NCBI GenBank assembly: GCA_964654285.1
Contig: CAZZJC010000029.1
Coordinates: 1 to 64,000, forward strand
DNA length: 64,000 nucleotides
Direction of reading: 5' to 3'
Origin: BJHQ01 sp964654285
GTDB lineage: Bacteria > Planctomycetota > UBA11346
The stretch's first letter is position 1; each line of letters opens with the position of its first letter. Below, one piece after another: positions 57,265 through 64,000 of the stretch. The notes under the pieces were generated by a model that saw nothing but the letters and a program-made list of their open reading frames with translations, did no database searches and was not told the DNA's origin. A program made the translations under genes and the position numbers.

Positions 57265-58035
57265 ATGCGTGATGCAAGCCTGATGATCTATATGGCCGGG
57301 TTCGACTCCGCTTGCGTGGAACAGGAAGCCAAGACTTACCGCTATTTCGCTCTGCATCTGGTGATCGCAGGAAGCATCCAGCTCCGCTGGAGCCCGACTG
57401 GAACCTGGACGGAATATCGAGCCCCAGTGGCCTGGGCCGGCTGGCCTGGGCAGTATCTGGCCTGGCGCTCGGCGGCCCCACGCGCCCACTACCGCACCGC
57501 CATCGTCGGCGAGACGCCGGCCGCCTGGCTGGAGGAGGGCCTTCTGCCGCCCCGGCCGGTGGCGGTGGACGATGCTCCTCAGGCCGTGACCCACTGGAAC
57601 CGCTACCTGGCGGTGTGCGCAGCCGCCACCCTGCGCGAACGGCGGCTGGCGGCGCATGCCCTGGAGGGCTTCCTGCTGGATCTGTCGGATCCCTGTCCCG
57701 CAGGCCAGGCCGACTGCGTGGCCAGCCTGCGCGCCGCGATCGACGCCGAGCCGCTGGCCACGCCGGACTACGCCGGATGGGCGCGAGGTGCGCGCTGCTC
57801 GCTGGCCACCCTGCGGCGGCGCTTCCAGGCCTCGGTGGGCCTGCCGGTGCACCGTTACGTGCTGGAACGCCGCATCGCCCTCGCCCGACAGAGGCTGGCG
57901 GCCAGCGATGAGCCCCTGGAGCGGATCGCCGCCGGCCTCGGCTATCGCGATGTCTTCTATTTCACGCGCCAGTTCCGTCGCCTGGTCGGCCTGCCACCGG
58001 CCGCCTTCCGCCGCACCCTGCGCGGTCACCGCTGA
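57265..58035 (+). CDS. AraC-family regulator divergent from the pyruvyl transferase gene
   Basis: 256 residues from ATG 57265, or an internal ATG (MIYMAGFDSACVEQEA). Cupin-like N-terminal domain (YFALHLVIAGSIQLRW, PGQYLAWRS) and C-terminal AraC HTH pair (SLATLRRRFQASVGLPVHRY, LERIAAGLGYRDVFYFTRQF), closing PPAAFRRTLRG. The start region holds repeated TGCAT units (TTTGCATGATCTGTGCATGC), possibly its own operator. It is likely to regulate the divergent transferase gene. Confidence 0.85.
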   Translation: MRDASLMIYMAGFDSACVEQEAKTYRYFALHLVIAGSIQLRWSPTGTWTEYRAPVAWAGWPGQYLAWRSAAPRAHYRTAIVGETPAAWLEEGLLPPRPVAVDDAPQAVTHWNRYLAVCAAATLRERRLAAHALEGFLLDLSDPCPAGQADCVASLRAAIDAEPLATPDYAGWARGARCSLATLRRRFQASVGLPVHRYVLERRIALARQRLAASDEPLERIAAGLGYRDVFYFTRQFRRLVGLPPAAFRRTLRGHR

Positions 58036-58358
58036 GCCCAGAAGTCGCATTCCAACCCGCACCGACCCGATCCGTGCGGAAGTTTGACCTCCCGCGTCCG
58101 ATTCGCTTCAGTCAAGGAGCCTCAAGGCGGCAACCAGCCCAAAGAAATCCAGGAGACCCACCCGATGGGTGAAGGGCGCGACATCCCGGATATGGCTTTC
58201 GTCGTCCGCTGAATTCCTGCCTGGTCGACCATTTCCCCGGAAATTTCCTTGGGAAAAATCGCAAGTGCGCCCCAGATGCAAGGAGGGACGAGGGATTTGG
58301 GCAGCGCCCAATGACCGACGGCCAGCGCAGCGGGTGGGGCGCTATTGCGATTTTTGGA
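58036..58358. other. 323-bp interval between convergent genes, mostly MITE
   Basis: The first 218 bases hold no gene and no clear signal. The rest is copy A of the 102-bp MITE described separately. The interval separates the AraC gene from the receiver gene, which are convergent. Confidence 0.4.
58254..58355 (+). mobile_element. 102-bp MITE-like element, copy A
   Basis: Ends AAAAATCGCAA and TTGCGATTTTT with about 21 bp of inverted complementarity (GCGCCCCA/TGGGGCGC). Inside are a TTGGGC-AGC-GCCCAA hairpin and ATGACCGACGGCCAGCGC. Its right end is three bases from the stop of the receiver gene (58359), the same junction geometry as copy B. No target-site duplication is obvious. Confidence 0.9.
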
Positions 58359-58757
58359 TCACACCCGGTCCGGCACCCCGGGCGAACTCAGGCGGGCGAT
58401 CTTGGCCAACACGTCGTCGCTGGAGTCCAGGCATTTCACCGTGTAGTCGTCGGCGCCCAGGCGGTAGGCGCGCTGGATGTCGTCGGGTTCGCCCATCACC
58501 GAGAACACGATCACCGGGATGCCGCCGGTGACCTCATCCGCGCGCAGCCGGTGCAGCAGCTCGAATCCGTCGCAGACCGGCATCACCAGATCGAGCAGGA
58601 TGAGGTCGGGCCGCAGCATGCGCGCGAGCTCGTAGCCGCTCGCGCCGTCATCGGCTTCGACGAGTTCGTACCCGGCGGTCTCCAGCAGTTCGCGATAGAT
58701 CCGGCGGAAACCCGGGTGGTCCTCGACCATCAGGATGACGGGTCGGACGGCGGGCAT
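58359..58757 (-). CDS. stand-alone response-regulator receiver domain
   Basis: 132 residues from ATG 58757 (MPAVRPVILMVEDHPGFRRI). Receiver signature: acidic pair ED, phosphoacceptor Asp at about residue 55 in DLILLDLVMPVCDG, the conserved Thr/Ser in VIVFSVMGE and Lys in ADDYTVK. No output domain. It lies one base downstream of the CheB-like gene on the same strand, so the two are translationally linked. Confidence 0.9.
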   Translation of the reverse strand: MPAVRPVILMVEDHPGFRRIYRELLETAGYELVEADDGASGYELARMLRPDLILLDLVMPVCDGFELLHRLRADEVTGGIPVIVFSVMGEPDDIQRAYRLGADDYTVKCLDSSDDVLAKIARLSSPGVPDRV

Positions 58758-58758
58758 G

Positions 58759-59808
58759 TCAGCCGGCTGCAGCTTCGGCGGGGACGCGCATCCCCAGGCG
58801 GCCGAGGAGGAACTCGCCGAGATGATCGACGCCCTGGCGCAGGCGCGACAGGCCGGCATGCCAGACCAGGCCGGGCAGGCTGTCGGGATCGGTGACGCCA
58901 TCGCTGGAGACGACGACCTCGGCGCCGGCCTGGTGCAGGCGCTGGCAGCCGCGCAGGCCGTCCTGGCCGAGGCCGGACAGCACCAGCGCGAGCGAACGTC
59001 CGTTCCAGACATCGACGGCGGTGTTGAAGAGCACGTCGAGGGTCATCGGCGCACCGACCTCGGGCGGAACCGGAAAACCGCCCAGATGCACGGTTTTCCC
59101 CATGCGGACCAGCATCCAGGCCTGATCGTTGGTGACGATCCCGACCTGGCCCGGAACGAGGGAGTCGCCATTGGCGAGGGCGCGCACCGGCAGGCGGGTG
59201 AGGCGCGCGAGGCGCTCGACGAACATGCCCTGGCACGCGGCCGGCATCTGCTGCACCGCCAGGATCGGCACCGGGAAATGGGAGGGGAGCTGGCAGAGCA
59301 TGCGGCCCAGCGTCGCCGGTGATGGATCCGAGCACGCGACGAGCACCGCCTCGGGCCGGGTGCTGGTGATCGCGGTGAGGGCGTCGGTCGGCGCGGCGCG
59401 GCCGGATTTGGCGTCCTTCACCCGCGGCAGGAGTTCGCGGCGCAGGTGCTCGATCACCGCCTGCATGCTGCCGGCGGCGACCGGCTTGGTCACCACCGCG
59501 TCGGGCGCCGGTTCGGCGGCGAGGGCGTCCTCGGGATGGGCGGTGAAGGCGATGAGATGCAGGTGCGGCCAGCCCTGGCGCAGCTGGCGCACGGTCTCGG
59601 CGCCGTCCATCTCGGGCATCTGCCAGTCGACGATCACCACGTCGGGATCGAGGGCGGCGATGCGCGACATGGCGATGCGGCCGTTGGCGGCGGTGCCGAC
59701 GACTTCCAGCTCGGAATCGGTGGAGATGATCTGCCCGAGCATCCGGCGGATGATCGGGGCGTCATCGATGATCAGGACGCGGAGTCGACTCACGCCGTAG
59801 TATGTCAT
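58759..59808 (-). CDS. CheB-like receiver/methylesterase with a degenerate active site
   Basis: 349 residues from ATG 59808 (MTYYGVSRLRVLIIDDAPII). Receiver domain: IIDDAPIIRRMLG, phosphoacceptor in DVVIVDWQMPEMDGAETVRQ, and Lys in DAVVTKPVAAG. The C-terminal half follows CheB: the Ser block reads VLVACSDPSPATLGRMLCQL (Ser at about 158), the His block VQQMPAACQGMFVERLARL has Gln at about 182 where CheB has QHMP, and Asp remains in LVLSGLGQDGLRGCQ. Loss of the catalytic His suggests no methylesterase activity. No chemoreceptor gene is visible. Confidence 0.8.
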   Translation of the reverse strand: MTYYGVSRLRVLIIDDAPIIRRMLGQIISTDSELEVVGTAANGRIAMSRIAALDPDVVIVDWQMPEMDGAETVRQLRQGWPHLHLIAFTAHPEDALAAEPAPDAVVTKPVAAGSMQAVIEHLRRELLPRVKDAKSGRAAPTDALTAITSTRPEAVLVACSDPSPATLGRMLCQLPSHFPVPILAVQQMPAACQGMFVERLARLTRLPVRALANGDSLVPGQVGIVTNDQAWMLVRMGKTVHLGGFPVPPEVGAPMTLDVLFNTAVDVWNGRSLALVLSGLGQDGLRGCQRLHQAGAEVVVSSDGVTDPDSLPGLVWHAGLSRLRQGVDHLGEFLLGRLGMRVPAEAAAG

Positions 59809-59870
59809 CGAAAACCTAGTGGCGCAAATGCCGGTTTGACGGTTGCGCCCGCTGCGGCGGCCGCCGGGGA

Positions 59871-60686
59871 TCAGCCGGGATCGGCGATCCGCCGATGCTT
59901 GCGCATCGCCCAGTCGCCCAGGCCGGGGCAGAGCGTGGCGAGGCCGGCGAGCCAGCGCGAGGGCCGGTGCGGCCAGACCTCGGCGCGCGGCCGGCGGATG
60001 GCCTCGGCGATGGCCCGGGCGACCCGTTCCGGCGCCTGCTGCGGCATCGGGCTGGGGGTCGACGCGTAGCGCCGGCCGGAAATCCGCTCGCTGGTGGCGA
60101 AGAATTCGGTGCTGGTGCCGATGGGATGCACGCTGCTCACCGCGATGCGGTCGGCGTGCAGCTCGACCCGGGCGGACTCGGCCAAGGCCAGCTGCGCCGC
60201 CTTGGTGGCGCAATAGGCGGCGACATCCGGCGCGCCCCGGCGGGCGAGGATCGACGACACGATGACGATCTGGCCGCGCCAGCCGTCGCGCAGCGGCTGC
60301 GCGCGCAGGAGCGGCACCGCCGCGCGCAGGCATGCAGCGGTGCCGAGCAGGTTCACCGCCAGGATCCGCCGCCAGTCTTCCGGCGTGGTGTCCTCGACCC
60401 GGCGCAGCAGGCCGTAGCCGGCGTTGCAGACCACGGTGTCGAGCCGGCCGAGCCGTTGCTGCGCGTCGGCGATGAAGCGGTGGCACTGATCCGGATCGGA
60501 CACATCTGCCGCGATGGCGTGGTGGGCGGGACCGAGTTCCACCGCGAGCGCCTGCAAGCGGTCGAGCCGGCGCGCGCCCAGGCACAGCCGCGCACCGCTG
60601 CGGGCGAGGGTGCGCGCGAGCGCCGCGCCGATGCCGGCGCTCGCGCCGGTGATCGCCACGGCCATGCCATCGAGGTTCCGTGGCAT
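59871..60686 (-). CDS. short-chain dehydrogenase/reductase
   Basis: 271 residues. NAD(P) motif AVAITGASAGIGAALARTLA (T-G-x3-G-x-G), TVVCNAGYGLLRRVEDTTPE (NAG), Ser in IVIVSSILARRGAPDVAA with Y-x-x-x-K as YCATKAAQLALA. A long Arg/Pro-rich C-terminal tail (RRPRAEVWPHRPSRWLAG) suggests membrane contact or an anchoring role. Substrate unknown. Confidence 0.9.
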   Translation of the reverse strand: MPRNLDGMAVAITGASAGIGAALARTLARSGARLCLGARRLDRLQALAVELGPAHHAIAADVSDPDQCHRFIADAQQRLGRLDTVVCNAGYGLLRRVEDTTPEDWRRILAVNLLGTAACLRAAVPLLRAQPLRDGWRGQIVIVSSILARRGAPDVAAYCATKAAQLALAESARVELHADRIAVSSVHPIGTSTEFFATSERISGRRYASTPSPMPQQAPERVARAIAEAIRRPRAEVWPHRPSRWLAGLATLCPGLGDWAMRKHRRIADPG

Positions 60687-60702
60687 GGTGGCGGGATCGG
60701 AT

Positions 60703-61632
60703 TCAGACCAGGGTGAGGATGAACGCCTTCAGCGCGGTGCGCTGGCGCGGGTTCAGCCGGTCGAGCAGTTCGACCAGTTCGTCGGTGCTGGGCGAGCCGG
60801 AATGGGCGGACGCCGATGGGGCCAGGACCTCATCGTCCTCCACCGGCCGCGCCGCCGTGGGCGTGGCGTTCATCGCGTCGATGGCGGCGCGCGAATCATC
60901 GAGCAGGCGGCGGTAGTCGGCCTCGGTCAGCCCGAGCAGGCTGCGCAGCTTCTCATGCGTGGTGGCGCGGCCCGGCAGTTCGCCGCGCTTGAGCAGCCGC
61001 GCGGCGGTGAGCACGCTGAGGTCGGCGGCCTCGGCGAAGGCCTTCATGGTCATCTTGCGGTCCTGCACGACCTTGAGCAGCGCGGCCTGGAGGGGGGTCA
61101 CATCCTGCGCCGGCTCAGGCGTCACCCCCGGCGTCGGATGGGCGCGGCTGGCTTCGAGCGCGGCCTCGAATTCCTCGTCGCTCAGGCCCAGCGCCTTCTG
61201 CAGGGGGTCGAGGGCGGATTTGCGGCGCGGCGGCTCGCCGGTCTTGATCAGCTGGGCCAGGCTGATGTAGGGGATGCCATGCACGCGCGCGAAGGCGGCC
61301 ATGCTCGCTCCGGCGGTGTGCACAGCTTCAATGGCGAGCTGGGCGAGATTCTGTTCGGGATCGGTCACGTCGTCCTCCTGGAGTTCGGTTGGCGGAATGG
61401 AAAGGGAATCGAGGCCGCTGGCGTCGCGCAGCATGCGGCGATCCAGTCCGAGTCGATCCGCGATGCGGTCGAGGATCGCCACGTCGGCGGGTACGTGCCC
61501 GGCCAGGATCTGATCGAGCTGCCCGGCCGGGATGCCGGTCATCGCCGCGAAGCTGTGCCCGGCCAGACCCTGGCTGGCGAGGGCCGAGGAGACGAACTGG
61601 GCGAGGGCGGATCGCGTCCGGGCGGTGGCCAT
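60703..61632 (-). CDS. protein with three HTH-like repeats, function unknown
   Basis: 309 residues from ATG 61632 (MATARTRSALAQFVSSALAS). Three repeats of about 66 residues at 9-73, 95-162 and 180-247 share a pattern: an N-terminal helix, then A-x-x-x-G-x-S/T-x-x-x-F-A, a turn, a second helix, L-L-K-R/T-G, and the ending L-G-L-x-x-x-x-F/Y with an acidic tail (GLDRRMLRDASGL; GLSDEEFEAALEAS; GLTEADYRRLLDDS). The third reads SFAEAADLS-type HTH (MKAFAEAADLSVLTAARLLK). The spacing is like XRE-type HTH units. A fourth, helical C-terminal block ends ELLDRLNPRQRTALKAFI. DNA binding is inferred only. Confidence 0.6.
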   Translation of the reverse strand: MATARTRSALAQFVSSALASQGLAGHSFAAMTGIPAGQLDQILAGHVPADVAILDRIADRLGLDRRMLRDASGLDSLSIPPTELQEDDVTDPEQNLAQLAIEAVHTAGASMAAFARVHGIPYISLAQLIKTGEPPRRKSALDPLQKALGLSDEEFEAALEASRAHPTPGVTPEPAQDVTPLQAALLKVVQDRKMTMKAFAEAADLSVLTAARLLKRGELPGRATTHEKLRSLLGLTEADYRRLLDDSRAAIDAMNATPTAARPVEDDEVLAPSASAHSGSPSTDELVELLDRLNPRQRTALKAFILTLV

Positions 61633-61766
61633 GGGTCGCGGCAGAATGGCTGGAGGGGCGCGGTGGCAAGTTATTCCTTCGCCGTGGTCGTGCGCGGTCG
61701 CAGGTCGCCAGGGGGAAACCACGCAGGCGACGCCGCTTGCTTGCCGTGCGCGAGGCCGGCCTGAAC

Positions 61767-63227
61767 ATGCCCGGCATGCCAGCGCCACGCCGCCCGATCG
61801 CAGCCAGTCCGAGCCTCGTCGTCCTGGGCGCGTTGATGCTGGGCGCCTCCTCCGGCGTCCTTTCGGCCGCCACGGTGGAGGAGGAGCGCCAGCAGCGCCA
61901 TGTCGAGGGCATGGACCTCATCCCGGCGGTGAAAGCGATCAATCGCGCCATCCGCGGTACGGATCCGGCCAAGCCGTGGGCCGGCGATCTCGCCGCCCTG
62001 ACCGATCCCAGCCCGGGCACCTACAATGGCGCCATCCGCGCGCTCATCGCGACCGGCTCACGCTGCCTGCCGGATCTCGGCGTCCTCGCCGACGATCGCA
62101 ACGGCGAGATCCGCCAGCGCGTCGCCCTGGTGGCCGCCGGCATCGGCAACGAAGCCCAGGCCCTGCTCCTGCGCCTGAGCCGCGACCGCGATCTGGCGGT
62201 GCGGAGACTCGCGGTCTACGGTCTCGGCCGCTGCCGGGGGGACGAGGCCTTCCAGCGCCTGGTGCAGCTTGCCGGCGATCTCGATTCCAGCATGCGCCAC
62301 GCCGCCGCGCAAAGCCTCGGCGCGGTCGCCCGGGTCGAGGCGATCGCGCTGCTCGCGGCGCACGGTCAGGACTCCGACGATCTCGCCCGCCGTGCCAAGG
62401 CCGAGGCGCTCGACCGCATCGTGCAGCAGCCGGCGGCGGTGCCCGAGCTCATCCGCCTGCTGGAGGGCGGCATCGGGTCCGGCCGCGATGAGGAGCGCGC
62501 CGCCCTGATCAGCGTCGCCGGTCGCACCCGCGATCCGCGCCTGGCCCCGGTGCTGACGGCGCAGCTCGCCCGGCCCGAGGCCTGGACGGTGCTGCTCGCC
62601 ATCGAATCCCTCGCCACCTGCGGCGATTCGCGCTGCCTGGAAGCCCTCATCCGCATCGCGGTCGGCCATCCCAGCCCGGATCTCGCGACCGCCGCCGCGC
62701 GGACGCTGTCGACCCTCACCGGCTACCGTGCCGGACCCGGCCAGGCCTGGACGATCTGGTGGGCCGATCATGCGGCCGAGGTGAACACCCGCGCCGAACG
62801 CGACCGCTTCCTCGCCGCGCTCCACGATCCCCGGCGCAATGCCACCCGCGACGAGCTCGCGCGCTTCACCCCGGCCGAACTCGCGCCGCTCCTGGAATGC
62901 AGCCTGGGCGCGGGCGAGTCGCGCTGCGCCGCCTGGTTCCCGCCGCGTGCCGTCGCCGCGCTGCTCGCCGACGACGGTCGTCGCTGGGTCGAACCGGTCC
63001 GCGCCAGCCTCGACCAGACCTCCGACCCGGCCACCCGCGCCGAGCTGGTGGTCCTCCTCGACCGTCTCGCCGGCCAGGACCAGCTCGCGGTGTTCACCGC
63101 CTTGAACGATGAGCTCGCCAAGCTGTGCAAGCGCGAGGCCGAGGCCGCCGCCAAGGCGCAGTTCCCGCCGCCGAACCGCGGCGGCGAGCGCCTCGCGCTC
63201 CAGCTCGCGATCTCGCGTCGGCGCTGA
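61767..63227 (+). CDS. HEAT-repeat protein, probably exported
   Basis: 486 residues from ATG 61767 (MPGMPAPRRPIAASPSLVVL), with a hydrophobic signal-like segment (LVVLGALMLGASSGVLSAAT). Helical repeats follow, each with R/K-x-x-A-x-x-x-L pattern (EIRQRVALVAAGIGNEAQAL, LAVRRLAVYGLGRCRGDEAF, SMRHAAAQSLGAVARVEAIA, ELIRLLEGGIG). It probably works as a protein-binding scaffold in the envelope. No operon partner is clear. Confidence 0.75.
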   Translation: MPGMPAPRRPIAASPSLVVLGALMLGASSGVLSAATVEEERQQRHVEGMDLIPAVKAINRAIRGTDPAKPWAGDLAALTDPSPGTYNGAIRALIATGSRCLPDLGVLADDRNGEIRQRVALVAAGIGNEAQALLLRLSRDRDLAVRRLAVYGLGRCRGDEAFQRLVQLAGDLDSSMRHAAAQSLGAVARVEAIALLAAHGQDSDDLARRAKAEALDRIVQQPAAVPELIRLLEGGIGSGRDEERAALISVAGRTRDPRLAPVLTAQLARPEAWTVLLAIESLATCGDSRCLEALIRIAVGHPSPDLATAAARTLSTLTGYRAGPGQAWTIWWADHAAEVNTRAERDRFLAALHDPRRNATRDELARFTPAELAPLLECSLGAGESRCAAWFPPRAVAALLADDGRRWVEPVRASLDQTSDPATRAELVVLLDRLAGQDQLAVFTALNDELAKLCKREAEAAAKAQFPPPNRGGERLALQLAISRRR

Positions 63228-63243
63228 CGGCCCTGTCCGTCGC

Positions 63244-64000
63244 CTACGGGACCCCGACCACCTCGCAGCGGCCGCGCAGGCCGCAGAGGATGTCGTAGGG
63301 GATCGTCTTCGCGAGGCGGGCGAGGTCGGCGACGGCGAGGTGCTCGCCGCCCTGGCTGCCGAACAGGACCACCGGTTCACCCGGATTCGGCGGCGTCGGC
63401 AGGTCGGTGCAGTCGACGATGCAGTAGTCCATCGTGACCCGGCCGAGGATCGGGCAGCGCCGGCCCTGGATGAGCACCGCCCCCTGGTTCGACAGGGCGA
63501 TGGGATAGCCGTCGGCGTAGCCGACCGGGACGATGCCGACCAGGCTGTCGCGGGTGAGGACATGGGTGTGGTTGTAGCTGATCCCGTGTCCGGCGGGCAG
63601 GCGCTTGGTCAGGCTGAGCGACGACACCCAGCGCACGGCCTGGACGACGCCCGGATCGGCGCAGCCGTCGGGAACGACCCCGGTCAGCAGCAGCCCGACG
63701 CGCACCGCGTTGGTCGGGCCGACCGGCCGGGCGAGCAGGCCCTCGCTCGCCGCCAGGTGGACGAGGCAGTCGGACGGCAGCGGCGGCAGGCGCGCGATGA
63801 GGGCGGCGAAGGCGGCTTCCTGCTGTCCGGCGGTGGGCTCATGCAGGGCCATCGGATAGTGGCTGGCGAGGCCGGCGAGGCGCAGGGTGTTCCACGAGAG
63901 CACCTCGCGCACCAGCTTCTCGGCCTCGGCGGGCACCGCGCCGAAGCGGCCCATGCCGGTGTCGACCAGGACGTGGATCGGATGCGGCGCGCGCGGGCTG
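63244..64000 (-). CDS. alr: alanine racemase, partial
   Basis: C-terminal part of the gene, truncated by the window's right edge; the stop is at 63244. It includes VLVDTGMGRFGAVPAEAEKL, the PLP-side block ASHYPMALHEPT, RVGLLLTGVVPDGC, the second catalytic Tyr in HGISYNHTHVL, IVPVGYADGYPIALSNQ and LGRVTMDYCIVD. It interconverts L- and D-alanine for peptidoglycan synthesis. The PLP-lysine region lies outside the window. Confidence 0.93.
   Translation of the reverse strand, partial: SPRAPHPIHVLVDTGMGRFGAVPAEAEKLVREVLSWNTLRLAGLASHYPMALHEPTAGQQEAAFAALIARLPPLPSDCLVHLAASEGLLARPVGPTNAVRVGLLLTGVVPDGCADPGVVQAVRWVSSLSLTKRLPAGHGISYNHTHVLTRDSLVGIVPVGYADGYPIALSNQGAVLIQGRRCPILGRVTMDYCIVDCTDLPTPPNPGEPVVLFGSQGGEHLAVADLARLAKTIPYDILCGLRGRCEVVGVP

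Overview
The window is high-G+C bacterial chromosome, densely coded on both strands. It carries no rRNA, tRNA or CRISPR that I can recognise. The organism is Gram-negative: it has a BBP2-type outer-membrane porin, lipoproteins, TatA, and secreted PQQ-type beta-propeller proteins. Several GH78/GH29/GH50-like glycosidases, a XylR-type regulator (LacI-like sensor plus AraC HTH), other AraC regulators, a C-terminal sorting signal on a secreted protease, and CACAGAGG-type inverted repeats together suggest the PVC group (Planctomycetota/Verrucomicrobiota/Lentisphaerota). My best guess is a planctomycete relative. This is inference; no marker gene settles it.

Layout. 1-11.7 kb: an accessory carbohydrate region with a partial transposase, a nonsense-mutated PQQ-repeat gene, two GH78-type alpha-L-rhamnosidases around a XylR-like regulator, an SGNH esterase and several gene remnants. 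11.7-20.2 kb: housekeeping and envelope genes (prmC, STAS protein, tatA, M24-like protein, ExbD-like lipoprotein, FxsA, pgl, DUF3592, an oversized MFS transporter). 20.5-29.8 kb: EboD-like sugar-phosphate cyclase, porin, M36 protease with Calx-beta domains and a CTERM tail, then pgk, a DNA-3-methyladenine glycosylase and galE. 30-35.3 kb: GH50-like lipoprotein, PQQ beta-propeller protein and an AraC regulator. 35.9-42 kb: histidine phosphatase, hemE-hemG, an rRNA/tRNA methyltransferase and two tandem PTS EIIA proteins. 42-55 kb: GH29 fucosidase, a protein with two bL12-like domains, serS-purF, a NifX-like metallocluster protein, a ParA-like ATPase, sirohaem reductase, quinone oxidoreductase, and mutY with a RusA-like nuclease. 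55-64 kb: pseudogene debris, a pyruvyl transferase with a divergent AraC gene, a receiver/degenerate-CheB pair, an SDR, a triple-HTH-like protein, a HEAT-repeat protein and a partial alr.

Most unusual features. First, a dispersed ~143-bp element (four copies) built as a string of hairpins, several closed by GNA triloops, one copy supplying a gene's stop codon. Second, a 102-bp MITE-like element with terminal inverted repeats, sitting 3-4 bp behind a stop codon in both full copies and so probably acting as a portable terminator. Third, a protein with three cryptic HTH-like repeats. Fourth, a CheB homologue whose catalytic His is Gln. Fifth, a two-domain bL12-like protein. I saw no complete new defence or biosynthetic system. 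The repeat families and odd domain architectures are the best leads.
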